A stretch of 64,000 nucleotides of DNA from Kaistella treverensis. Its GTDB lineage: Bacteria > Bacteroidota > Bacteroidia > Flavobacteriales > Weeksellaceae. The position numbers and the translations under genes were made by a program. Under the pieces are notes generated by a model. The model was not told where the DNA came from. It did not search any database and saw only the letters and a list, made by a program, of their open reading frames with translations. The stretch is taken from assembly GCF_900114045.1 (NCBI RefSeq), contig NZ_FORQ01000002.1:1-64000 (forward strand). The letters run 5' to 3'. This document shows positions 35,939 to 45,500 of this stretch, in pieces; position 1 is the stretch's first letter; every line of letters begins with the position of its first letter.

Positions 35939-36397
35939 ATGAGAAAATTGAATATGATAGGCTGGCTGGCGGTGCTAGTGGTGGCTATTGTTTTAGTCAT
36001 TCAGGTCATACCGGTGGAGCGTAATGTCTCCACCGTTCCGCCAGGTCAAAGTTTTGAAAAAACCGAAAAGGTGCCCGCCAACGTGGCTGCAATCCTTAAA
36101 GTTTCCTGCTATGACTGTCATTCAAATAATACCCGTTATCCCTGGTATTCGGTATTACAGCCGGGCGCGTGGTTCATGGCCCGGCATATTAAAAAAGGCA
36201 AAGAAGAACTCAATTTTGATGAGTTCAATAACTATTCAAAAAGACGTAAAAAAGCAAAAATAAAAAGCATCATCAGCCAGATTGAGAAAGACGAAATGCC
36301 TTTAAAATCATACCGCATGATGCACGGAAACGCCAGATTATCAGCGGATGAAAAAAAAGAACTGTTAGATTTTTTTAATACCATTAACCCACACTAA
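35939..36397 (+). CDS. Heme-binding-domain protein (Haem_bd family)
   Basis: The 152-residue protein has one N-terminal membrane anchor (about 5-24) and a periplasmic domain with the c-type heme site CYDCHSNNTRYPWYS, followed by the family's conserved W and the helix LSADEKKELLDFF. It begins 1 bp after the adaptor gene. A cytochrome-like protein in a copper operon may accept electrons in copper or oxidase chemistry; that link is inference. Expression and heme attachment are not visible in sequence beyond CxxCH. Confidence 0.85.
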   Translation: MRKLNMIGWLAVLVVAIVLVIQVIPVERNVSTVPPGQSFEKTEKVPANVAAILKVSCYDCHSNNTRYPWYSVLQPGAWFMARHIKKGKEELNFDEFNNYSKRRKKAKIKSIISQIEKDEMPLKSYRMMHGNARLSADEKKELLDFFNTINPH

Positions 36398-36409
36398 AAA
36401 ATTACTAGG

Positions 36410-36982
36410 ATGAAAAATTTAGAACATGATCACAACATGCTTAAGGATACTGATTCAACAACAGGCAATCATTCCAAACATGAAATGGAATCGGGCAAGG
36501 AGTCTGTCCAGCACGCGCAAGAAAGCCATGCCTCTGCATACAAAAAGTTATTTTGGATGCTTCTGATTTCCTTTATTTCAATGTTTATACTAATGTATGC
36601 GATGGTGGACAAGCTGGCTAACGTAATTCCAAACATAAACCAGTTATACATGGCAGGCCTGATGGCTTCTCCTATGTTGATCATCGAACTGCTGTTAATG
36701 GGGAAGATGTATCCCAACAAAAAACTCAATAAAATTCTTATGGGCCTCGGAGTGCTGATGATGGTGCTGTTTTGGTCCGGGATTCGGCAGCAGACAGCCG
36801 TGGGAGATGTCCAGTTTCTAAAGTCCATGATTCCACACCATGCAGGGGCTATTCTTATGGTCGAAGAAAGTAATCTGGTCGATCCGGAAGTGAGAAAGTT
36901 GGGCGAGGAAATTATCAAAGCACAGGAGGAAGAAATTGCTGTCATGAGGGCGAAAATTAAGGAACTTCAAACCCGGAAGTAA
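36410..36982 (+). CDS. DUF305 membrane protein
   Basis: The 190-residue protein has a His/Met-rich N-terminus (HDHNMLKDTDSTTGNHSKHEMES), two or three membrane segments (about 47-125) and a C-terminal DUF305 helix bundle with FLKSMIPHHAGAILMVEES. DUF305 proteins are found with copper-resistance genes, and some bind Cu through the HH and Met residues. It is placed between the heme protein and the Cu ATPase. The likely role is copper capture at the inner membrane; no enzymatic motif is seen. Confidence 0.84.
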   Translation: MKNLEHDHNMLKDTDSTTGNHSKHEMESGKESVQHAQESHASAYKKLFWMLLISFISMFILMYAMVDKLANVIPNINQLYMAGLMASPMLIIELLLMGKMYPNKKLNKILMGLGVLMMVLFWSGIRQQTAVGDVQFLKSMIPHHAGAILMVEESNLVDPEVRKLGEEIIKAQEEEIAVMRAKIKELQTRK

Positions 36983-37019
36983 TCTCAAATAGCAGAATTT
37001 AACGCAAAAAAATTGATTT

Positions 37020-39146
37020 ATGAAAAAATACACCTGTCCCATGCATCCCCAGATATTGAAGGACGAACCGGGGAAATGTCCACTTTGCGGAATGAACTTA
37101 ATTCCCTTGGGAGGAACCACCCGAGCTGAAAAAGACGAACACAGCCATCATCATCAGAATCATGGCCATCACTCAGAATCTGATAGTTCGGCGGCGGGAT
37201 TTGACAAACATGCAGGTCATCATACTCCGGATTTTCTAAAAAGATTCTGGATTACACTGGTGCTTTCTGTTCCGGTGCTGCTGCTTTCCCACATGATTCA
37301 GCAGTGGCTCGGTTTTACGATTGCTTTTCCTGGGGATAAATACGTGCTGTTGGTTTTAGGAAGTATTATTTATTTCTACGGTGGAATGCCTTTTTTCAAA
37401 GGGTTTTTGGGCGAAGTGAAAGCCGGAGCTATTGGGATGATGACGCTCGTTGCTTTGGCAATTACTGTAGCTTATGTCTATTCCGTTGCCGTCGTATTCG
37501 GACTGCCGGGCATGGATTTCTTCTGGGAACTTGCCACCTTAATTGTGATCATGCTTCTTGGGCACTGGCTCGAGATGCGTTCGCAGATGGCTGCTTCAAA
37601 AGCGTTGCAATCTCTAGTTGCCTTACTACCAAATGACGTAACCGTCGAGCAGAACGGAAGCCCCGTCAAAATAAAACTGGAACAGCTGAAAAACGGAGAT
37701 ACCGTAATCATAAGACCGGGCGAAAAAGTCGCCGCAGACGGTCTGATTGTCGAGGGCAGTTCCTATTTAAATGAAAGCATGCTGACCGGAGAAAGTGTTC
37801 CTGTAAGAAAAGAGTCCGGTGGAAAGGTTATCGCAGGGTCTATCAATGGAGACGGGGCTTTAAAGATAAAAGCAACAGGGGTTGGAAAGGATTCGTACCT
37901 CAATAAGGTCATTAATTTGGTTCAGGATGCGCAGGCAGCAAAGTCGAACACTCAGAATCTGGCGGATAAAGTAGCCAAATGGCTTACTATAGTAGCAATT
38001 GTGGTGGGAGTAGGAACTTTCGCTTACTGGTACATCACCATGGGAGATTTGGCTTTTGCTCTGGAACGGATGGTAACGGTAATGGTAACGGCCTGCCCTC
38101 ATGCTTTAGGAGTGGCAATCCCTCTGGTGGTGGCCATTTCCACTACACTTTCAGCGACAAATGGTTTACTCATCAGAAACCGCACGGCTTTTGAAACCAC
38201 CAGAAAATTATCGACCATTATTTTCGATAAAACCGGCACCCTTACGAAAGGTTCCCACACTGTGCAGAAAATCATTCCTCTAACGGAACACTATTCGGAA
38301 AACGATTTACTCCAGTATGCAGCAGCAGTGCAGCAGAACTCCGAACATCACATTGCAAAAGGAATCATGCAGACCCTTTCCGAGAAAAAACTGGAGCTAT
38401 GGAAGTCAGACAGTTTCCGCTACATGCAGGGAATTGGAGTGACAGGAATCGTAAACGGTAAATCGGTTGTCGCGGCTGGTCCTAATTATTTTGTTCAAAA
38501 CAATAAACAGGTACCTGCCATTCCGGAAGAAATCAACCAGGATGCAGAAACAGTGAACTTTATTTTGATTGATGACGTGCCCGTGGGTATTGTTTCTTTA
38601 GCAGATACCATTCGCGAAGGCGCAAAAGAAGCTATTGACCAACTTCGAAGCATGAACATTAAATCATTCCTGCTTACAGGTGATAACGAAAAGGTAGCGG
38701 CGGCGGTGTCAAAGCAGTTAGGAATGGACGGATATTTGGCAAATGTACTTCCGCACCACAAACAGGAAAAAGTAAAAGAATTCCAGGACAAAGGGGAAAT
38801 CGTTGCCATGACAGGAGACGGCGTAAATGATGCACCGGCTTTGGCAGCAGCAGATGTAGGCATTGCAGTTGGCAGCGGAACTGATGTTGCTGCCGAAACC
38901 GCAGATATTATTCTGGTCAACAGTGATCCCCGTGACGTGGTAAAAATGATAGATTTTGGAAAGAAAACCTACAGCAAGATGATCCAGAATCTCGTATGGG
39001 CAGTGGGCTACAACGTCGTGGCTATTCCACTTGCTGCGGGTGTTCTGTATCCTACATTTGTCCTGAGTCCCGCCATGGGCGCAGTGCTGATGAGTGTCAG
39101 TACCATCGTGGTCGCACTTAATGCAAGTTTGTTAAAAATTAAATAA
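37020..39146 (+). CDS. copB: Copper-exporting P-type ATPase, CPH type (CopB-like)
   Basis: The 708-residue inner-membrane pump belongs to the P1B-3 group, defined by Cys359-Pro-His361 (TACPHALG). Phosphorylation Asp403 lies in IIFDKTGTLT, with LTGES in the actuator and GDGVNDAPALA in the hinge. The N-terminus has a heavy-metal-binding domain (YTCPMHPQILKDEPGKCP, about 3-30) and then a His run (HSHHHQNHGHHSES) in place of HMA domains. P1B-3 pumps move Cu(II)/Ag(I) from cytosol to periplasm. It starts 37 bp after the DUF305 gene and 7 bp before the oxidase gene. Confidence 0.93.
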   Translation: MKKYTCPMHPQILKDEPGKCPLCGMNLIPLGGTTRAEKDEHSHHHQNHGHHSESDSSAAGFDKHAGHHTPDFLKRFWITLVLSVPVLLLSHMIQQWLGFTIAFPGDKYVLLVLGSIIYFYGGMPFFKGFLGEVKAGAIGMMTLVALAITVAYVYSVAVVFGLPGMDFFWELATLIVIMLLGHWLEMRSQMAASKALQSLVALLPNDVTVEQNGSPVKIKLEQLKNGDTVIIRPGEKVAADGLIVEGSSYLNESMLTGESVPVRKESGGKVIAGSINGDGALKIKATGVGKDSYLNKVINLVQDAQAAKSNTQNLADKVAKWLTIVAIVVGVGTFAYWYITMGDLAFALERMVTVMVTACPHALGVAIPLVVAISTTLSATNGLLIRNRTAFETTRKLSTIIFDKTGTLTKGSHTVQKIIPLTEHYSENDLLQYAAAVQQNSEHHIAKGIMQTLSEKKLELWKSDSFRYMQGIGVTGIVNGKSVVAAGPNYFVQNNKQVPAIPEEINQDAETVNFILIDDVPVGIVSLADTIREGAKEAIDQLRSMNIKSFLLTGDNEKVAAAVSKQLGMDGYLANVLPHHKQEKVKEFQDKGEIVAMTGDGVNDAPALAAADVGIAVGSGTDVAAETADIILVNSDPRDVVKMIDFGKKTYSKMIQNLVWAVGYNVVAIPLAAGVLYPTFVLSPAMGAVLMSVSTIVVALNASLLKIK

Positions 39147-39153
39147 TCACAGG

Positions 39154-41898
39154 ATGAAATATATATTTTCGCTCTTCCTATTTATGGCAATGTCCATAAA
39201 CAGTTATTCACAGAGCACCAAAACCGTGTACACCTGCCCGATGCATCCACAGGTCGTGAAATCAGCACCCGGTAACTGCCCCATTTGCGGCATGACACTG
39301 GTGAAGAAAACCATCACCGAAAAAAAACCGGCAGCCAAACCGGCAGCTGCTCCTAAAAAAGTTACAGCAGTTAAAAAAACTACGGCTAAGAAACCTGAAA
39401 TTACCGCTGCAAAAACAAAGACGGTAACGGAAGTTAAAAAAACGGTCCTGCCAAAGGCTAAACCAACACCGAAAGATCCAGCCGCCGTTAAGACCCCACA
39501 ACATCAAACTTCAGATCATAATCAGCATGAAGCTGCGCAAAAAAGTTACACATGTCCGATGCACCCCGAGGTCGTTTCAGACAAACCCGGACAGTGTCCG
39601 AAATGCGGAATGAATCTGGTCCTTCAAGAAAAAAAAGAAGATCATTCTGCACACGGAAGTACCCAAATGGATGGTGAACACAAAATGGTGATGCCGATGC
39701 CTGAAAAAAACCTGAAAGGAGGGCGCAAAGTGACGTATCATCTTTATGTAAAAGATACACTCGTGAATTTTGCGGGTAAGGAGAAAAGAGCCATAGCGGT
39801 AAACGGTCAGATTCCTATGCCAAAACTGGAGTTTTATGAAGGAGATACGGCAGAAGTTATTGTCCATAATTTAATGGATGAAGAAACTTCTCTGCATTGG
39901 CACGGCGTGCATCTTCCCAATAAAGAAGACGGCGTGCCCTGGCTGACCCAGAAGCCCATTCCACCAAATTCTGTTTATACCTATACATTTCCCGTCGTTC
40001 AGAACGGTACCCACTGGTATCACTCACATACCGGTCTGCAGGAACAAATTGGAATGTATGGCATGTTGATTCTGAAAAAACGTCCCGAAGATCCTACCTT
40101 CCGGAAAGGGATAGATGATCTGCCCACAGAGCATCTTATCCTTAGCGAATGGACGAACCTGAACCCCAACAACGTCCAGCGGATGCTCCACAATGCGAAC
40201 GACTGGTTTGCTATTAAAAAAGGCAGTACTCAAAGTTATGCCGAAGCCATTAAAGAAGGCCACTTTAAAACAAAACTCACCAACGAGTGGAAGCGGATGC
40301 TGGCCATGGACGTGAGCGATGTATATTATGATGCATTCCTGATTAACGGTAAAATCGAAAGTCAACTCTCCCGATATAAAGCCGGTGATAAAGTTCGGCT
40401 TCAAATCGCCAACGGCGGTGCTTCCTCCTATTTCTGGCTCAGTTATGCCGGAGGAAAAATAAAAGTAGTGGCCAGTGATGGATTGGATATTGAACCGGTC
40501 GAAGTGGATCGCCTGATCCTGGCGGTTTCCGAAACAGTGGATATCGTAGTGGAAATTCCTGAAAAAAACACTTCATACGAACTCCTTGTTACACCCGAAG
40601 ACCGCACAAAATCTGCGTCAGTGTTTATTGGAGAAGGAGCTACGAAATCCCATGATCCATTACCCAAACTCAAATACTTTGAAGGGATGAAGATGATGAA
40701 CGACATGATGAAGATGAACGGTGACATGAAAGATATGGGCATGAAGATGAGTTATCAGACGATGGATATGAATCAGGTGATGTATCCTGAAATTAGTGCT
40801 GAAAATAATGCAGCAATGCCGATGGACAAGATGGACAACAACGATGCGCAAATGGATCACTCACAGCATCAGATGCCTGCTTCCGGGATTACCACATTGA
40901 ATTATGGGATGATGAAATCGCCTTATGACACTTCACTCCCGAAAGACAGTCCCGTGCGCGAGCTCAAGTTTACCCTTACGGGAAACATGAACCGCTACAT
41001 ATGGAGCATGGACGATAAAGTCCTGGCAGAATCTGACAAAATATTGGTAAAAAAAGGCGAAATTCTCCGCATTACCCTATTCAATAATTCAATGATGCGT
41101 CACCCGATGCACCTGCACGGTTTTGATTTTCGGGTACTCAACAAAAATGGCCTTCAGGCACCCCTCAAAAATGTGTTGGATATTATGCCGATGGAAACTA
41201 ATGTCATCGAATTTGAAGCTAAAACTGACGGGGACTGGTTTTTCCACTGTCACATCCTCTATCACATGATGGCGGGGATGAACCGTGTTTTTGCTGTTGG
41301 TGATTATCAGAATCCTTTGCTGCCCGATAAAGCTTCAGCTTACAAAAAGCTCCAGCGCGAAAGTAACATGTGGCACCTTATGGCCGAAAACGATTTTGCT
41401 ACTAATGGTAACGACGGGATGTCGAGGATCTCAAATGCCCGCTGGGAATTGGGAACAGAATGGCGTTTAGGTTACAATCCCCATCACGGCTACGAGGTGG
41501 AAACCCAACTCGGCAGGTATGTGGACCGTATGCAGTGGCTGAAACCATTTATCGGATTTAACTACCATTATAGAAAGATTGACAGGAATAATATCGAAAA
41601 AAACCTTTTTGGACAGGCATCTACTAAAGATGAAAGAAAAACTTTCAGCGCTGGTATCATGTATAAACTCCCGATGTTGGTGGACCTGCAGGCAGAAATA
41701 TTTACAGACGGAATTGTAAGGTTCCAGCTGAAACGTGAAGACATTCCGTTGACTGCGCGTTTGCGCGGGGCATTCATGGTCAATACCGACAAAGAATATA
41801 TGGCAGGTCTTAAATATATCGTCACAAAAAATATCGGAATCTCAACCCACTACGACAGCGATATGAGCTGGGGTGCAGGGATTACACTGAACTATTAA
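39154..41898 (+). CDS. Multicopper oxidase with two heavy-metal-binding domains and a beta-rich C-terminal domain
   Basis: This 914-residue protein (signal peptide ending NSYSQ) has five parts: a heavy-metal-binding domain (about 24-51), a Lys/Ala/Pro linker, a second such domain (about 130-157), a CopA-type multicopper oxidase (about 180-730) and a C-terminal part (about 740-914). Copper ligands are complete: His248/250, His287/290/292, His650/653/655, His698/700/704, Cys699 and Met709. A Met-rich stretch (about 510-535) should bind Cu(I). The C-terminal part consists of alternating strands ending TLNY, like an outer-membrane barrel and similar to CopB. It would oxidize Cu(I) to Cu(II). The tail reoccurs as a relic at 2351-2690. 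Confidence 0.92.
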   Translation: MKYIFSLFLFMAMSINSYSQSTKTVYTCPMHPQVVKSAPGNCPICGMTLVKKTITEKKPAAKPAAAPKKVTAVKKTTAKKPEITAAKTKTVTEVKKTVLPKAKPTPKDPAAVKTPQHQTSDHNQHEAAQKSYTCPMHPEVVSDKPGQCPKCGMNLVLQEKKEDHSAHGSTQMDGEHKMVMPMPEKNLKGGRKVTYHLYVKDTLVNFAGKEKRAIAVNGQIPMPKLEFYEGDTAEVIVHNLMDEETSLHWHGVHLPNKEDGVPWLTQKPIPPNSVYTYTFPVVQNGTHWYHSHTGLQEQIGMYGMLILKKRPEDPTFRKGIDDLPTEHLILSEWTNLNPNNVQRMLHNANDWFAIKKGSTQSYAEAIKEGHFKTKLTNEWKRMLAMDVSDVYYDAFLINGKIESQLSRYKAGDKVRLQIANGGASSYFWLSYAGGKIKVVASDGLDIEPVEVDRLILAVSETVDIVVEIPEKNTSYELLVTPEDRTKSASVFIGEGATKSHDPLPKLKYFEGMKMMNDMMKMNGDMKDMGMKMSYQTMDMNQVMYPEISAENNAAMPMDKMDNNDAQMDHSQHQMPASGITTLNYGMMKSPYDTSLPKDSPVRELKFTLTGNMNRYIWSMDDKVLAESDKILVKKGEILRITLFNNSMMRHPMHLHGFDFRVLNKNGLQAPLKNVLDIMPMETNVIEFEAKTDGDWFFHCHILYHMMAGMNRVFAVGDYQNPLLPDKASAYKKLQRESNMWHLMAENDFATNGNDGMSRISNARWELGTEWRLGYNPHHGYEVETQLGRYVDRMQWLKPFIGFNYHYRKIDRNNIEKNLFGQASTKDERKTFSAGIMYKLPMLVDLQAEIFTDGIVRFQLKREDIPLTARLRGAFMVNTDKEYMAGLKYIVTKNIGISTHYDSDMSWGAGITLNY

Positions 41899-41922
41899 AG
41901 GAGTTTTTAGTGTGTCAATTTT

Positions 41923-41966
41923 AAAGAGTGCAGCTGCCAAATAAAGACCGGTTGCACTCTTTTTTA
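41923..41966 (+). terminator. Terminator of the copper operon
   Basis: AAGAGTGCA and TGCACTCTT pair over 9 bases with a 19-base loop, followed by T residues. It lies 25 bp after the oxidase stop codon and marks the end of the copper operon. Confidence 0.88.
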
Positions 41967-42098
41967 CAGCGTATAACGACCGCCGTAAACACAGATTCTC
42001 ATGAGGCAAACAATACCAGCCTACAACCTGAGGAATCATTGCAGTAATATGAGCTAAGACATAAATTCAAGTAAATATATTTTTATTAAATTAGCCCC

Positions 42099-42419
42099 GT
42101 GAAAATTTTTGCCTTTCTTTTATCCTTATTCTTTATGGCACTTACCGTAGTACCTTGCAGCGATGCAGCGAGTGGTTTCGGCGATAAGGTGTGTGTGGCA
42201 GAGGATGTTCATTTGGAGCAAAGTCAGGATGAACATACGGACCTTTGTACGCCCTTCTGCGTTTGCAATTGTTGTGGTATGACTTTATCAGTTTCACAGA
42301 TTAATACATTACTTCCTGAGCACCACAAGGTTGTAATAAAAGATATTCTTCCTGATAGGAAATATCATCACAAGATTCTCCACCCTGCCGGTATCTGGCA
42401 ACCCCCCAAAATAGGTTAA
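42099..42419 (+). CDS. Cys-rich exported protein, DUF6660-like, with C-terminal IWQPPKIG
   Basis: The 106-residue protein starts with GTG and has a signal peptide (MKIFAFLLSLFFMALTVVPC). A Cys cluster follows (LCTPFCVCNCCGM), then a His-containing C-terminus ending IWQPPKIG. It corresponds to DUF6660, a small family seen before metal-efflux genes in Bacteroidota. It shares its last eight residues, but little else, with the protein at 27285-27701. It probably binds the exported metal. A TTAAATTAG box some 10 bp upstream could be a promoter with almost no leader, so the start should be regarded as provisional. Confidence 0.75.
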   Translation: MKIFAFLLSLFFMALTVVPCSDAASGFGDKVCVAEDVHLEQSQDEHTDLCTPFCVCNCCGMTLSVSQINTLLPEHHKVVIKDILPDRKYHHKILHPAGIWQPPKIG

Positions 42420-42529
42420 TTACTTTTTCTTCGGATTTTTTCGGAAGACCACTCGGCTATTAAATAGTCGCGCATTTTCGTGAACAATACGGAACGTGCT
42501 TTACCTTCAATTAACCTTAATTTTTACAA
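42420..42529 (+). promoter_or_regulatory. Hairpin-bearing spacer before the czcA fusion gene
   Basis: TCTTC/GAAGA and CTATT/AATAG inverted repeats follow the Cys-rich gene here. The arrangement parallels the spacer after the other PPKIG gene (27702-27918), though the sequences differ. A shared regulatory logic is only a suggestion. Confidence 0.35.
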
Positions 42530-45500
42530 ATGCTATATAAAATTATACAGTTTAGTGTAAAGAATAAGCTCATTATTGGGCTCATGACTTTCGCACTAAT
42601 CATTTGGGGCGTGTATAGCGCTACTAAGCTTCCCCTAGATGCTGTGCCAGATATCACCAATAATCAGGTTCAGATCATTACCAGTACACCCACATTAGCC
42701 GCACAGGAAACAGAACAGTTGGTAACATATCCAATTGAACAGAGCCTCGCCAACATTCCCGGAATTACCGAAATGAGGTCAATTTCAAGATTTGGCTTGT
42801 CCGTAGTGACGGTCGTTTTCGACGAAAGCGTGGATATTTACTTTGCACGCCAACTCATCACTGAAAAACTGAAAGAGGCCGAAGAAAATATTCCACAGGG
42901 TATTGGCACCCCCGAAATGTCCCCGGTTTCTACCGGCTTGGGAGAAATCTATCAATATGTTATTCACCCTAAAAAAGGGTCAGAAGATAAATACTCCGCT
43001 ACGGATCTGCGTACCATGCAGGATTGGGTCGTGGCAAGGCAACTTTACGGGACACCCGGAGTAGCTGAAATTAACAGTTTCGGCGGGAAACTTAAGCAGT
43101 ATGAAGTCGCGATTAATCCCTATAGGCTTAAAGCAATGAATGTTACCATTGCAGATATTTTTGCTGCACTCCAGAAAAATAACGAAAATACCGGCGGCGC
43201 TTATATCGATAAAAAACCTAATGCCTATTTTATTCGCGGCATCGGTCTGATCTCTTCTTTAGATGATATTTCCAACACCGTAATAAAAACAGTCAACGGT
43301 ATCCCTGTACTTATCAAAGATGTCGCGGAGGCACGTATAGGCAGTGCCGTTAGATATGGTGCCCTTACCTATAACGGCGATAAAGAGGCTGTCGGGGGTA
43401 TTGTAATGATGCTCAAAGGTGAAAATTCCGCGGAAGTAGTGAGTCGGGTTAAGGAAAAAATGCTCACCATTCAAAAATCCCTTCCAGCGGATATTATCGT
43501 AGAACCTTTCGTGGACCGGACTAACTTAATAGACCGGGCGATCCGTACCGTAGAAACAAATTTGGTGGAAGGCGCTCTTATTGTCATCCTTGTGCTCGTT
43601 CTGTTTCTGGGTAATTTTCGTGCAGGGCTTATTGTGGCTTCTGCCATTCCACTTTCTCTCCTTTTTGCCTTAGGTATGATGAATGTTTTTGGAGTCAGTG
43701 CAAACTTGATGAGTTTGGGAGCTATTGATTTCGGGCTTATTGTAGATGGCGCAGTAATCATTGTGGAGGCGACCCTTCACTTTCTCGCGGTCCACCACAA
43801 ATCCCAAAAACTGTCGCAGCACACAATGGACCGGGCTGTGGAAGCCAGTGCAAAAAAGATGATGAGTTCTGCAGCATTTGGCCAGATCATTATACTTATT
43901 GTCTACCTACCCATTCTGTCACTTCAGGGAATTGAAGGTAAAATGTTCCGTCCTATGGCAGAGACCGTATCATTTGCCATTGTCGGAGCACTGATCCTCT
44001 CTCTTACTTATATACCCATGATGTCCGCATTGTTTTTATCTAAAAATATCAGTGCCAAAAAGACCTTTGCCGATAAAATGATGGCTAAGATCCATAATTT
44101 TTACGTTCCGTTGTTGCAGAAGGCTATTGCATTTAAATATGCAGTAGTTGCCGCGGCCATAGCGCTGCTTACGGTGTCGCTTCTGCTGTTCTCTCGCATG
44201 GGCGGCGAATTTATACCCCAACTTCAGGAAGGTGATTTTGCCGTACATTGTATTCTGCCACAGGGCACCTCCCTTTCACAAAGTATAGAAACTTCTATGC
44301 AGGCAAGCCGTATTTTGAAATCATTTCCCGAAGTCAACACCGTGGTCGGTAAAACCGGAAGCGCGGAGGTTCCAACAGACCCTATGCCGCCCGAAGCAAC
44401 CGATCTTATTGTCACGCTAAAACCTAAAAAAGATTGGAAAGACAGCGACAAATCTTACGAAGAGTTAAGTGCCGAAATGATGGAAAAACTGGAAATGATA
44501 CCTGGCGTGTTTTTTGAAGTCTCCCAACCCATACAGATGCGTTTTAACGAATTAATGACCGGGGTAAGACAGGATGTGGCGATTAAAATATTTGGTGAAA
44601 ATATCGACACCCTCGCTGAATTGGCACCGGACGTTGCCAAAGTCGTCCAGACCGTTCAGGGGGCCACAGAACCCCAGATTGAGCAGACCGTGGGATTGCC
44701 CCAAATTACCATTACCTACGACAGAGCCCGCCTCGCCTCCTACGGTCTCAATATTGAGGATATTAATCACACAGTAAGTACTGCGTTTGCTGGTGAAACA
44801 GCAGGAGTAGTGTTTGAAGATGAAAAGAAATTCAATCTGGTCGCGCGTCTGGACAGTGCGAGCAGAAGCTCTATTGAGGACGTCAGCAGCCTCTTTATTC
44901 CAACCGCAAACGGAGTCCAGATTCCGCTTTCACAGATCGCAAAAGTGGAATATAAAGACGGTCCGGCACAGATAAGTCGGGAAGATGGAAAGCGCCGCAT
45001 CGTCGTAGGTTTCAATGTAAAAGATAGAGATGTAGAAAGTGTGGTGACCGAAATTCAGCAAAAACTCACTGATGCCAACCTGCTGCCCCCCGGATATTAT
45101 TATACCTATGGTGGTACTTTTGAAAACCTGGAACAGGCCTCTTCCAGATTACAGATTGCCGTGCCGGTTGCTTTAGCACTCATTTTTCTCTTGCTTTATT
45201 TTGCCTTCCGCAACCTAAAAGACAGCTTGCTTATATTTACTGCAATACCAATGAGTGCTATTGGCGGTGTGTTTGCGTTGCTCATAAGAGATATGCCATT
45301 CAGTATTTCTGCAGGAGTGGGCTTCATTGCGTTATTTGGTGTGGCCGTCCTGAACGGTATCGTCTTGGTGAGTACTTTCAAAGACCTACAGAAATCCGGT
45401 GTAAATAATGTAATACGAAGGGTCATAGAAGGAACCAGTATCAGGCTTCGTCCTGTATTGATGACGGCAGCCGTAGCATCATTTGGATTTTTCCCGATGG

